A DNA stretch of 64,000 nucleotides from Vanessa cardui (GCF_905220365.1 NC_061130.1:1619501-1683500), one strand, 5' to 3'. Shown: positions 46,376 through 57,345, counted from the first letter of the stretch. Notes: generated by a model not told the origin, from the letters alone. Program-made: numbers and translations.

Positions 46376-47277
46376 TACATTTATTTATTTTCATGCAAAA
46401 CTGTATACATATCATTACAGGATGTTGTCCCAATTCGATATTACAGCACGTTAAGCAAAAATATTTGAAATATCTATCTATGTTGGATATGATATATTCC
46501 AAGCTGCAATTATTGTGAGTTCACTCAGGCTGCAACAAAAAAAATCCACCATGTCTGCTATCACATTGAGAGTACGTAATTTAGTAAGGCTTGGCTGAAC
46601 TCATTGTCATGATTAAGACTTACGTTTTGTAATCGATGAATTACCTTACAATTATTAAAGATGCAATTATCTTTTAATCTTAAGTACAGTAAAGACAACA
46701 ATTACACCAGACAACAAGTGTTACTTCAGCATCGAACCTTCGACTCACATCAAGTCGAGTCGTTGAGGCTTCAACAACTTACCCATAATGTATATAGGAA
46801 TTGTATTTTGTCTGCTTAAAATTTTGATTAAAACCTAACGAAGAGTGAAGCGAAAATTACAGATACCTATTAAAGCGGAGATGGTAAGATATTTTGCGTC
46901 ATAACCTCTAAAAGATACAAGAGATTTATGACAGGCGTTATTACATTTATATCTAGTCGGACGACCGATTTTGGTCACTTGTGATAAGTGATTAAAACAA
47001 TCACAAATATTGGTTCTTCCAAAAACCCTAATGCCAATCTGACGTCAACGTCGTAAACTTAAATCCTTAGCTGTAAAAACTGTAAAAGATTGGCGGTGAT
47101 GGATAACATCTTCTCATTTATACTACCTAGACATCCTCTACTAGAAGATTATCCTAGTAAGATATTTATTTATGACTCAGATAGGCTTACATTTTTTTAC
47201 TTCAAATTATACTTCATTGAATTATTACGGTATGGTCTTACAGGCTTTTCGGATCTTCATTTACAATATATAATATA
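46376..47277. other. No gene seen
   Basis: AT-rich unique DNA; one TGACGTCA at 47040-47047. Confidence 0.5.
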
Positions 47278-47474
47278 CTAGTTACCCGCTCCGGCTTCGC
47301 ACGTGAGCTTTATATGTATCTTTATATGACCAAATTACATAAAATCATTATAAATTACAGCCTAGGTGTTTTTCTGATGTATAACCTATATTACTGTATA
47401 ATTTCATCCAAATTTCCAGGAGTGTTTTCGTACATACATCCTCACAAACTTTTGCATTTATAATATTAGTGGGA
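47278..47474 (-). mobile_element. Helitron-like element, full-length
   Basis: A|CTAG at 47278-47281 followed by TTACCCGCTCCGGCTTCGCA, CAAATTTCCAGGAGTGTTTT and TTTGCATTTATAATATTAGT. The GA end (47473-47474) is followed by C, not T. Confidence 0.7.
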
Positions 47475-47602
47475 CTATTACATGATGTAGATTCTTCTGG
47501 AATATCTTTTTTCATACTTTAATATACATGTACATATGTTAAATATTCTTAATGGGAGTTTATCAGTATTAACAATAAATGTAACGGTATTTTCGTTTCA
47601 GT

Positions 47603-47725
47603 ATCTTGTCTAATTTTATACCGTGTCGTGTTCAGTGAGAAAAGGCTCCGTGCGAAGTGCTTTGAAATCGAACTTATTGGCAATCGAATCGACCTTGGCA
47701 GTCTACCAATTGTCCTCGGCCAGGT
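47603..47725 (+). other. Exon-like segment, copy 2 (unknown)
   Basis: It follows a pyrimidine-rich TTTTCGTTTCAG acceptor and ends at CAG|GTAATG. The open frame reads SCLILYRVVFSEKRLRAKCF then EIELIGNRIDLGSLPIVLGQ. LRAK...NRIDLG.LPI is shared with 45880-45955. Splice-like borders and a shared frame favour coding, but the +1 frame is also open over most of it, so a non-coding repeat is possible. Confidence 0.35.
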
Positions 47726-48885
47726 AATGTAAATTTAATATTGGACTTTTGATCATATTCCGATGGAGAATTTTTAATATTTGAATACTGATTACCTCCA
47801 ACGTTCTGCTTGGGTTTTTTTTGCTGGATTTTAAAACATATTATCAAATATTACTTCGTAACTTATGATATTACTGGTACAGTCCACCGACACCACTCGA
47901 CACGACTACCGAACAAATGACTATGCCAGTATTACTTATTAGATATAAATGACATTTAACGATGAAAATAAAATGAAATAAGTAAGTTTTTGTTCAGATT
48001 TTCATCTGAGATATTTTACGTAATTAAATTAAAACTACATTAACTGTGCGAAACGTTAACAATATAGTGTACATATGTATATGACAAAAATACACATATA
48101 GTTTGTATGTGTATATTTTTAAATAATACAGAATTAACCTCTGTTTTCCTCAAAACTTATATTATTGTTTATTCTTACACTACCTAAGATTCTATAGGTT
48201 GATATGTTCAATAGCTGTTATAATAGCCTACATAAAATCGAATAATAAAAATAAAAATGTTCTTAATTTAAATAAATAATGTTCTTAATTTAACTTTATA
48301 CTAACTAATCCAAAGAACAGTAAAAAGCATAAATAGCAATTCTGAAAGTGTAATCTGGTGTTATGCAGAATTTAAGTAGAAAATCGATAAGCTTACCAAA
48401 ACGTATAAAAGCGTTGGAAAGCAGACACGGTTCGAGAGCAAACATTTGTGTGTTCCCATGCATCTTTTGTCAAAGCGACTGCGTCCCCCTTTATTCAATC
48501 ACCGAACTCCTAAAACGAACTGTGTTACCTGGACTTGTGAAACCGATTTAGGGAAATCAGATTCAATACGTAAAGACTAGAATTGCTGTCTAAATAAAAT
48601 GTTTTTTCGAATTCGTCTTAAATTACTGAATACTTTTTTATGATTGATATGCGACGTCTGTTCGAGACTGGGTTTCGGACATGGGTATGCGATGTTTTGA
48701 CGTTTTCTGTAAACGCGTTATAAAATGTATAAGTTAACTTAATTGAATTATATTTAGTAATAAATTCCTTCTGGCCGATTTCAAAGCCTAGTTATCCACA
48801 CAAGAGATATTGTAGAATAAATATATGTGCTGACACGAGGGTACTTTTCATTCGTTCATAATTAGATTTGATAGTAATAGTACAG
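47726..48885. other. No gene seen
   Basis: AT-rich. A 62-codon + frame at 48363-48551 has slightly raised GC but no recognisable domain. Confidence 0.4.
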
Positions 48886-49141
48886 TAACAGAATGTAAAT
48901 TTCCCTCTGTTGGGCTAAATCTCACTTAGAGAAGAAGGATAGGAGCGTATTCCACCACGCTGCTCCAATGCAAGTTGGTGGATTCGCATGTGGCATACTT
49001 TCGCTGAAATTAGACACATGCTGGTTTCCTCACGATGTTTTCCTTCACCGACGAGATGGAGATGAATTATAAACACAAATTGGACACATGAAAGATCAGT
49101 GGTTCGTGCCTGGGTTTGATCTCAAAATCTTTGGTTAAGAA
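48886..49141 (-). repeat. SINE-A, diverged
   Basis: AACAGAATGTAAATTTCCCT, GGTTTCCTCACGATGTTTTC, ACAAATTGGACACATGAAAG and GCCTGGGTTTGATCTCAAAA. The A-box end is lost. Confidence 0.82.
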
Positions 49142-49476
49142 AGGTTTACTAACCAAAACATCAATATTATTGGAACACATGGTTTTGGATGAGATCGCAT
49201 TAATTAGTTAAGTCTTTGAGCTAAGTTAAGCATCTTTATAAGCCGACCACAAGTGTATGAAATTATTTATTTTACGTTACATGACCGAATATCAAATTGA
49301 AGTTACTTTGACACAAAATAAGTAAAAGCTTCTCTTAAGTCAAAGGGTTAAGTACGAAGACTTTAAATCAACCCTCATGTTGTATAATCAATTCTCATAC
49401 CAAATCCTAGCACTTACATTACTTAATGATTTGTTGAGTTTGACGTTAGCATAGTTAATTTTCAAGTAACATAAAA
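49142..49476. other. No gene seen
   Basis: AT-rich unique DNA only. Confidence 0.5.
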
Positions 49477-49674
49477 CTAGTAGTCGTCCGCAGCTTCGCT
49501 CGCGTTTTCGGTTGCTGGTTGTCATTTAGTGGGCAAAAAAGTAGCCTACGTCCTTTCTTGGACTTCAAGTTTGCTTCATACCAAATTTTATCAAATTCGG
49601 TTCAGCGGTTTGATAGTGAAAGACCGACAAACAAACAGAAAGAATACTTTCAAATTTATAATATTAAATACAGA
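49477..49674 (-). mobile_element. Helitron-like element E, best-preserved copy
   Basis: A|CTAG at 49477-49480 and GA|T at 49673-49675. It reads TAGTCGTCCGCAGCTTCGCT, GGTTGTCATTTAGTGGGCAA, AAAGTAGCCTACGTCCTTTC and AAATTCGGTTCAGCGGTTTG. Non-coding. Confidence 0.85.
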
Positions 49675-49962
49675 TTAGAAGCGTTATTGCATAAAGTGAC
49701 AAAAATATTGGAAGGGCAAAAAGCAGCTGGTTTAATTTCGGAAATGGAAATATGAATGATTTTAAAAATTCAGAAATATGTATCGTCTGGGCAAAATCGC
49801 ATAACGAAAAAAAAATATGCCGTCTACAAAATGCCAAAGGAAAGGAGAGAGGCGAAAGAGCTTTTATGGAACAACTTTGGCGTACACTGTCGCGCTGAGG
49901 GCGTTTACTAGGTATATTTTGAGGGTATGGCACCAATAACAGCGGGCTAATTAGTATATTTA
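49675..49962. other. Spacer between two Helitron-like elements
   Basis: Unique DNA with two overlapping frames on opposite strands and no support for a gene. Confidence 0.5.
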
Positions 49963-50231
49963 TCTATATATATAATAAAATTGGAGTGTCCGTTTATAAT
50001 ATTAAAATAACCATTTTTAACTCAATGCATATGTATACACGGTACAAATACCAAAAAAACATTTTTTACATTTTCTGTCTGTCTGTTTGTTCCGGCTACT
50101 CTGGAAAAGCTGGACCGATTTTGACGCTAATTTTACTTGCAAATAACTAACATAATAAGGAGTAATATAGGCTACAATATTTTTTTCTTTTTGTTAAATT
50201 CTAACGCGTACAATGTCGCGGGCACAGCTAG
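49963..50231 (+). mobile_element. Helitron-like element H, complete
   Basis: A|TC at 49963-49964 (TCTATATATATAATAAAATT) and CTAG|T at 50228-50232 (GTCGCGGGCACAGCTAGT). Inside are TGTATACACGGTACAAATAC, CTGTCTGTCTGTTTGTTCCG and GCTGGACCGATTTTGACGCT. The end and target pattern is exact. Fragments of the same element lie at 4925-5160 and 51640-51830. Confidence 0.88.
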
Positions 50232-50594
50232 TAATAAAGACATTTAATTAATCAACAATCCTGTAATCGTCAACAACGACATATTATCAGTGTTGTTACC
50301 AAATTGTATAGCTTGTTGATGTTCCCGAATGTTTACGATTAAGTCACGTTCAAACAATTAAGTAGTTCCTTAATGACATTTGACGGAAAAATGATGCTCT
50401 AAAATTTTTATAAAGTTAATTTTGAGTCTATTTTTGTACACGTATTATAATGTCCTTTACCGTGGGATAAATGACATTATTAATAATGGACTTACATAAT
50501 AATTACATATTTCTTGGACTTAAAAGCGGATTCGATTTTGTATTGAAATTTGTTCATTTGTTTACGTTTGTATGATTCATTTTTATTATTAAAA
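50232..50594. other. No gene seen
   Basis: AT-rich unique DNA only. Confidence 0.5.
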
Positions 50595-50852
50595 CTAGCG
50601 ACCCGTATCGGCTTCGCGTTTACTTCTGATTCTAAATGAACTACAGAATTTGTATACTTACGACATCACATTAGTGACTTCTAAAATTATCAGTATTTCT
50701 TTACTATATTGTTCATGTATTACATACAAAAACATTCGTCTCGAATCACTTTATCTATTAAAAAAACCGCATCAAATCGTTGTGTAATTTTAAAGATCTA
50801 AGCATTCATAGACAGACAAGAGTAAGCGACTTTGTTTTATACTATGTAATGA
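50595..50852 (-). mobile_element. Helitron-like element H (second subfamily), complete
   Basis: A|CTAG at 50595-50598 (CTAGCGACCCGTATCGGCTT) and GA|T at 50851-50853 (AGCGACTTTGTTTTATACTA then TGTAATGA). Related copies: 10172-10405 and 27598-27865. Confidence 0.87.
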
Positions 50853-51084
50853 TTTTTCTCATTTACGTATTAATGTTATTTTCACCGTGAAAAAATATTA
50901 CGCTTATTAAAATTGTTATACAAAATTAAATTAAAACCCATAGGCCTATTCCATACATGATCTATCCATTAACAAATGCTAAATTGAACACAAATATATT
51001 TACTTTATAATTACCGTCTCATTAACCTATGGGATGTATATATATGACTAAGAGATAACTACGGCAAAAGATTACAGTACTGAT

Positions 51085-51255
51085 ATTATAAATCTGTATG
51101 TAACCCTGTCTGTCTGTCTATCTACGCTCTTGCACTACCAAACCAATGAACCGAATTTTATAAAATTTGTTAGGAAACAAATTGAACTCCAAGGCAAGAC
51201 ACAGGCTTTTATACCTAACACGTGACAACCAACGCTTAACGCGGGCAACGACTAG
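51085..51255 (+). mobile_element. Helitron-like element E
   Basis: It ends in CTAG|T (51252-51256) after ACGTGACAACCAACGCTTAA and GCGGGCAACGA. ACCAATGAACCGAATTTTAT and the CTGTCTGTCTATCT stretch match the inverse of the other copies. Confidence 0.78.
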
Positions 51256-51477
51256 TATACAATAATTGACCTAAAAAGAATCGTGATAAAACTTTCATTT
51301 GATACAAATTGAAAAAAATATATATAAGTGTTTTTCTATTTCATTTTAATTGGAGAAACAGAACGTTTTTTTTTTTGAATAGAATACACCAAACATTCCA
51401 TATTATATAAAAAGAAAAAAAAAAAACACTTTAGTGTCGGACCAAAAGCATCCACCACAGCGTACAACGATCTCCAT

Positions 51478-51565
51478 AGATATGCAAAGCGACGGCCTTT
51501 GTAATATCTACCATTGTACTCAAAATCCTTCACCCGCAGGTTGAATACGACACGCTTGCCTCAAA
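51478..51565. repeat. Diverged 80-bp repeat, copy 1
   Basis: GATATGCAAAGCGACGGCCT through CTTTGTAATATC to GGTTGAATACGACACGC resembles 52391-52475. A 65-codon minus frame overlaps it, but the related copy breaks that frame. Confidence 0.55.
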
Positions 51566-51639
51566 ACTTGCTTAAAACATTCAATTAAACCAAGAATTTC
51601 GTAAACAATATTCATATATACATAAGACACTCCATTACT

Positions 51640-51830
51640 GTTTGTAATATTAAAAATGCATATGTATACATGGCATATATACCAAACTAACATTTTGTGC
51701 AATTTTTGTTTCTCTGACTGTCTCTTTGCTCCTGCTAATCTCTGAAATGATTGGACTAATTTTGACGGGACTTTAACTAGCAGATAACTGATGTAATAAG
51801 AAGTAACTTAGGTTTTTATTTTCAAAATAT
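51640..51830 (+). mobile_element. Helitron-like element H, truncated
   Basis: ATGCATATGTATACATGGCA, TCTGACTGTCTCTTTGCTCC, TGATTGGACTAATTTTGACG and CTAGCAGATAACTGATGTAA match 49963-50231. The 3' end is lost. Confidence 0.7.
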
Positions 51831-52390
51831 ATTAAAATAAAAATACGGTAACGCTGCCACGTGCAATACTATCAAGTACAACGCGCTAAGTCGCAGGTAT
51901 ACCTAGTTACAAAATAGTAGGTAATAAAGGTTAACAGAAACAGATCCACTGTAAAATAGAATCATTTGTATTACTAAAAATTTTTAATTTCGGTATATTT
52001 ACCATGTTTTTTATTTTTATTCGGTGGAGCTCGATATTTCGACATTATCTACGAATGTCTTGTTCAAGTCTCGTGAACAAGACTTTCGTGGTAAATATCA
52101 TGGTAAATATCTTATCTAATTATCATCATCATCCTATATCACTATCCACAATCATCCTTTATTAATAAAAATAGCCATGTTAATATAAAATCTTACATTT
52201 GTATGAAATTTTAAAGAGTTGTTATGCAGAAAACCTTTAACAATTCGAATTTGAGCGCATACGGGAACATCGTTTATATAAACTCAATTACTTAACAAAC
52301 CACGTACGCTTTGATTCGGACAGTGAAAGAAACAGAAGGAAAAACAACAACGGAAAAAAAACATTCAACAAACAAGTATCCGTGCCGGAT
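51831..52390. other. No gene seen
   Basis: AT-rich. A short inverted pair (GAATGTCTTGTTCAAGTC and CTCGTGAACAAGACTTTCGT, about 52050-52092) can form a small hairpin. Confidence 0.5.
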
Positions 52391-52475
52391 AGATATGCAA
52401 AGCTATGTCCTTTGTAACATGATCTTATTGTGTACGAAATCTTCGAAGCCAGTCTGAATACGAAACGGTTGTATA
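52391..52475. repeat. Diverged 80-bp repeat, copy 2
   Basis: GATATGCAAAGCTATGTCCT through TTTGTAACATGA to CAGTCTGAATACGAAACGG parallels 51478-51565. Divergence is high. Confidence 0.55.
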
Positions 52476-52915
52476 TCGATTTAGAAATTTATTAGGACGC
52501 GAGTGAAATTTTTATTCTTATCTCGATCACGACGCGCGGCGCACGAATGCAAGTCCTGCATTCTAAAGTGTCGAAAGAATTTATGGTTAGACGATGACAG
52601 CTGAGAAATTGTTGTTACAAGAATCATAAGTTATATCCGAATCGACGGTTACGTACTTGAATTTATACTGAACGCTACATGACGTGGGTGTTCAACGTTT
52701 TGTGTTATTTATTTGATGTATTTATCAATTGTAGGTTTTATTCGTGTCTTTAAAATTATTACAACATATATCTATATAATATATTATTAGAAATAGATTT
52801 AAGAAATGATTCAACCAGTCGTCATTATATATCCGGTCACAGGGTTGCTATTTGTGATTTTAATTTTCTTCTAATGATATATGTATATATCTATGGCGGT
52901 GAAATTGTATATATA
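52476..52915. other. No gene seen
   Basis: A GC-rich spot at 52525-52555 (CTCGATCACGACGCGCGGCG) in otherwise AT-rich DNA. Confidence 0.45.
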
Positions 52916-53190
52916 GTGAGACGATATGGCCCAGTGGATAGAACGCGTGCGTCTTTTCAAACCCAGGCATGCCATTGAATTTTCATTTGCCTTATGTGTA
53001 TATAATTCAACCGCTCGGCGGTAAAGGAAAGCACCGTGAAGAAACCAGTATCAGTCTAATTTCATAGAAAATCTGCCACATGTGTATTCCATCAACCCGC
53101 ATTGGAACAGCTTTGTGGCACATATTCCAAACTTTCCCCTCGAAGAGAGAGGATGTCTTAACCCAACAGTGGGAAATTTACAGGCTGTTG
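52916..53190 (+). repeat. SINE-A, near full length
   Basis: Head GATATGGCCCAGTGGATAGA, body CGCTCGGCGGTAAAGGAAAG, CCGCATTGGAACAGCTTTGT and end CAACAGTGGGAAATTTACAG. The usual ATCTTAACCGATGATTGCGG part of the head is shortened. Confidence 0.88.
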
Positions 53191-53236
53191 ATGATGATAA
53201 TGATATAGACTAATTGGTACATATTACATAATATAA

Positions 53237-53641
53237 TTTATATATTTTATTATTACATATTATGACGCTTTAATTGCTATTGGTTTATATTTAAAAGGAT
53301 TATTTCAAAGCAATGAATCTACACTTGAAAATTCGTTTAAAAATATTTCCCAGTACATTGGTGAATCTATTCAACGATCAATCGAAGCGACAAGCAATCA
53401 AAGCGTTGTCATCACCAACCCTGGCCATCAAAACAATGCAAATAAGAAGATAAATCACGAGGAAACACCAATCACTACGAGACCGCACTCCATTCCGGTG
53501 TCCATCGCTCCTGACAATGACAAGTCGAAGATTGTGCCGTACAGTTGCAAATCCCAAAGGTTCTTGCCGAAATTGATCGCAGTAATTTGCCCGCGTTCGA
53601 ATGCTACTGTTAGACTATTCGTCTGCGCGTGGTACAAGTAA
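53237..53641 (+). other. Long open segment without Met; overlapping minus frame (unknown)
   Basis: The + frame is open for 134 codons with no ATG: ALIAIGLYLKGLFQSNESTL, then ENSFKNISQYIGESIQRSIE, ending RSNATVRLFVCAWYK. The minus strand is also open (53455-53730, 91 codons) with ERGQITAINFGKNLWDLQLY and GTIFDLSLSGAMDTGMECGL. GC content over 53380-53630 is raised. One strand may be a real exon or an old gene remnant; I cannot tell which. Confidence 0.3.
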
Positions 53642-53737
53642 ATGATGAAATGTAAACATAATTTACGAATACTCGAATTCTTTATAAATATTAGGTGATT
53701 CTTAGTTACGAAGCAAATATTCTCCCACATAAATAAA

Positions 53738-53930
53738 AATTGAACAACATCACATACATTACTCCGATCCCAATGTAAGCAGCTAAAGCACTCGTGTTAT
53801 GGAAAATCAGAAGTAACGAAGGTACCACATACACCCAGAACCAAAATAACATAGAAATGAACTTTTTCTATATCGAATCGGCCCGGAATCGAACTCAGGA
53901 CCTCAGAGTGGCGACCACGGAGGTCGTCAT
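53738..53930 (-). repeat. SINE-B, copy 6, head partly deleted
   Basis: ACAACATCACATACATTACT, CGATCCCAATGTAAGCAGCT, CCGGAATCGAACTCAGGACC, then GAGTGGCGACCACGGAGGTC, which lacks about 30 bp present in other copies. Confidence 0.86.
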
Positions 53931-54381
53931 GTCCTTATGATAGTCCATAATTTATATTTGTATATCATTGAAGATGTTGAACTGACCTATTTCAAACATA
54001 AGCTTAACAAATATTTGGAATGCTACCAGAAAAAAAAAACGTATACACGTATACACCTAATAAAACGAAGATGCTTTAGCTGTATATCTTGTATTAAATA
54101 ACATATAGTATGAAATAAATTAACAACGTTTGAAATTAAATGTCAAGAAATAAAATGTATGTAATAATCGACAGTTTTATGGTCTTTAGTTTATTTTCAG
54201 ATTTACAACCTTTAATCAAGGAAAATTAAATAAAAGTTGTAATAAAGGATTATTAGTGCAATATTATTTTTCATTTGGAGCAACGCTACATACATAAGTA
54301 ATTTTGATTTATTTTTAAACATTAGAAAATTATAGAAGTAATAGTAATTGCAACTAATAAACTATAATTGAAATTGTAAAA
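53931..54381. other. No gene seen
   Basis: AT-rich unique DNA only. Confidence 0.5.
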
Positions 54382-54852
54382 ATGAGAATAATATTGAAAC
54401 GTTTTCAAAATAATGGCAAAACTATAAAAAAAAACAATATTTCATTTTGGTATTTAAAGAAACACGAAGTTTTTATATTAAATAGAATTTTGATACTAAA
54501 ATATGAAACTAATAAAAACAATTCAGTAATAGTTGGAGCGTCATCGTTTCACTTGGGTCGATTCAAATCAAAACAGGCAATGATATATAAAATGCATTAC
54601 TCAAACACAAAAGCAGTCGTCACAGGCTTCAAGAATAAAAATATACCAATTTGCGCCGATGCTATTGTCTCCGGCAATTTTCGCGGGCTCTTGCCAATGG
54701 CTTGGCAATTGAAATTTACGTCTGTACACGATTTCGATCGTTTCGCGAATGATATTTCTTTTCCACCTTTTTTTAACTTTATCGAACGATGTTGCACACA
54801 TCATGAAATAAACAATCCATGTTTTCGTCAATACAGTTTCGGTAATGATTAG
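54382..54852 (+). CDS. Unidentified ORF, 156 codons (doubtful gene)
   Basis: This is the longest ATG-started frame in the window. The first half is Lys/Asn/Ile-rich, as chance AT-rich frames are. The second half (54600-54850) is GC-richer and reads GFKNKNIPICADAIVSGNFR and GLLPMAWQLKFTSVHDFDRF. The minus strand is open over the same part in two frames. No domain, signal peptide or membrane segment is recognisable. A single-exon gene, part of an exon, or a chance frame over a conserved non-coding element are all possible. Confidence 0.2.
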   Translation: MRIILKRFQNNGKTIKKNNISFWYLKKHEVFILNRILILKYETNKNNSVIVGASSFHLGRFKSKQAMIYKMHYSNTKAVVTGFKNKNIPICADAIVSGNFRGLLPMAWQLKFTSVHDFDRFANDISFPPFFNFIERCCTHHEINNPCFRQYSFGND

Positions 54853-55957
54853 CTTCTTTGTTCGTAATTCTGCTGCTCCAATTTCTTTAACTTAAATCGC
54901 GGATTCATTATTGCTCCAGTCATTACGTCGGAAAAATCGGGCTAGAAATGCAAATAAACCGAGAAAGCCAAATTTTGGATATTACGTGGGCGATGGTTAG
55001 AAGACCTTAAGTTCAAACTGTCGACCAAAAAAACCTTGTGGGTTTTCCGCCATCTTGAAAAAAATGGTTAAACTCAGTTTTCGGTTCAGGTAAGGTTCAT
55101 TTGTATTTTCAAATGTATATCATGACTGGACTATATATCTTGGATTACATCGTGTTATAACATCACGAAAAGAACACAAAAGAAGTATGATTAAAGGCAT
55201 TCCTAACTCTCGTCTACGTTTATTAGTAAATTTCAAATCAATTGGGCCTGTTGTTTAGAAGATCTCTTAATGAGTCAGTAAGTATAATATTGTTTTATAT
55301 GTTTTTAATAAATTGTTTTTGACATTGGATTCGTGTAAACCTGAGAAGGAGAACAATTTTATACATAAAAAGTCTGGTTTAAAATTTCAATTGAGTGACT
55401 CTGAATAGATGATGGAGTCGTAGCGTCAATTTAACGAGAGATTTGAGACGTTCCTAATAGCTAGTCTTCTAGAGTATTGTAGTCGTATACGACTGTAGAT
55501 TTTTAAGAGATGTTTTGTATCCCGGATCAAGAAAAAGTGATTGTGTTTTTGCTTACAATTAATGATTAATAGTAAATTATAGTTTGGAAATTGGAAGAAT
55601 TTTATCAGCTATAGCTGTTGGTCTATTTGTTCTTTATAATATAATGTCAGAATTCTATGCTTTCTGATAGTGTGAGTAAAGAAATATTTAATGCACCTGA
55701 AGATGTTTTAGTGCATTGACCTGTAAAAACTCTTCTTCGAGGATGATTTGATACCATTAGGAAGAAAAATTAAAAATAAAACATTCGCCATTTTGTAAAG
55801 AGCGGCATGGCATCAAAAGACAGTTGGTCAAATGGGATACCTGATAATAACTCACCATTAGTAGACATTATGATCGTTTCTTATTTTAGCCATTTTTGAT
55901 ACACTGTAGACAAAGAGATGTTATGGATTCACTACTAACAAGTTTTTCTTGTCAATT
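54853..55957. other. No gene seen
   Basis: Unique AT-rich DNA only. Confidence 0.5.
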
Positions 55958-56258
55958 TTATAAATGATGAGCTGAGATGACCCAGTGGTTAGAACGCATG
56001 CGTCTTAACCGATGATTGCGGACCCAGGCAAGCACCGCTGATTCATGTGCTTAATTTGTCTTTATAATTCATCTCGTGCTCAGCGGTGAAGTAAAACATT
56101 GTGAGGAAACCTGTATGTGACAATTTTCATCGAAATTCGACCAATCCGCATTGGAAAAGCGTGGTGGAATATGTTCCAAGCCTTCTCCTCAAAGGGAGAG
56201 GAGGCTTTTAGCCCAGCAGTGGGAATTTACAGGCTGTTGTTGTTGTTGTTATAAATGA
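55958..56258 (+). repeat. SINE-A, full length with target duplication
   Basis: TTATAAATGA occurs at 55958-55967 and 56249-56258. Head GAGCTGAGATGACCCAGTGG, body GTGCTCAGCGGTGAAGTAAA, tail TTTACAGGCTGTTGTTGTTG. The tail ends in TTG repeats. Confidence 0.94.
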
Positions 56259-57243
56259 AATTAAATAATATGTAAGTACATTAATCAACTTTAAATCTGT
56301 TATGACAATTGCGATTTTCTTTTATCTATAACGGAAGTTATATTATGACTTTTACATATAGAAAAATTACGCATTTTTGGTCGTAGAAACATCAGCAATA
56401 CTATATTGTTACGAGTAAGCAAAAAATTCCGATCAGAGCCAAACAGAGATAAGGGAGAAATAATGGGGGGAAAGATTAATTTATCACACACTAAAGTATT
56501 ATGAGTTTGGCTCGCAATAGTATTTCATCAAAAAAGGTATAATCCGAATCCTTAGTAATCCTTACTTAGATATCGGGGCGATATGGAACATTGGCATAAA
56601 GATAATAGAAGGAACTTACGAAACGATACACGAAATATATCAATATTTTGCAAATTCAGATTTTGGATAATACTATGTCTGTATGGTCATGATGTAATAT
56701 TTTAATGTATGTTTCCAAGATGACCTTGATATCGAAGGGTTTATGTCAGGCTGGGTAAGTCTAATTTTAAGCGCTGTATTTGTTGCTATAACCATTTTGT
56801 TCTTAGTCGTTAAGAAAATAACACTGTAAGAATAATGTATTGAAAAAAAACCAATTGTCAAATGAGTAAATTTAATAAAAATCCTTTTTGTCGAATAAAC
56901 GCATAACATTTCTCAAGATGATAGGACTAGGTTAGATATATTTATTTTTTTATTTATTTATTTAATTATTTAAAATTATTATAATGTTATTAGTTTCATA
57001 TCGTGATTGTTTGTGTTTTTTATGTATTGACAATAATTCGAAAGATATAATGAGAGAAGGCGTTAAAATAAATAAAAGACAACTTACTCATATAATTGTG
57101 TCAATAACGTTTTAATGAGAATTTTCGGGAGTTTTTTAAATAATAATTTTATTTGACATATATTATTTTATATACACGGAATGTATAAGAATATTATACA
57201 TTACGTAATTCACAATTCATTTATTTGTTTTATCACGTTTCAG
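56259..57243. other. No gene seen
   Basis: Unique AT-rich DNA; ATTT-rich run near 56940-56965. Confidence 0.5.
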
Positions 57244-57345
57244 AACGAGCCACATCCATCGTCACAACATCCCGCCCGTATCAAACGCTCGTTTGCGCCA
57301 AGTATGGAGTCTGTCTATATCTCGAACGGCTGCGAACACCGAGGC
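57244..57345 (+). other. Exon-like segment, 102 bp (unknown)
   Basis: It is bounded by TTTTATCACGTTTCAG| and |GTAAGG, is exactly 34 codons long, and has much higher GC than its flanks. All three + frames are open: one reads NEPHPSSQHPARIKRSFAPS, another RATSIVTTSRPYQTLVCAKY. I recognise neither, and no partner exon was found in the window. Confidence 0.35.
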
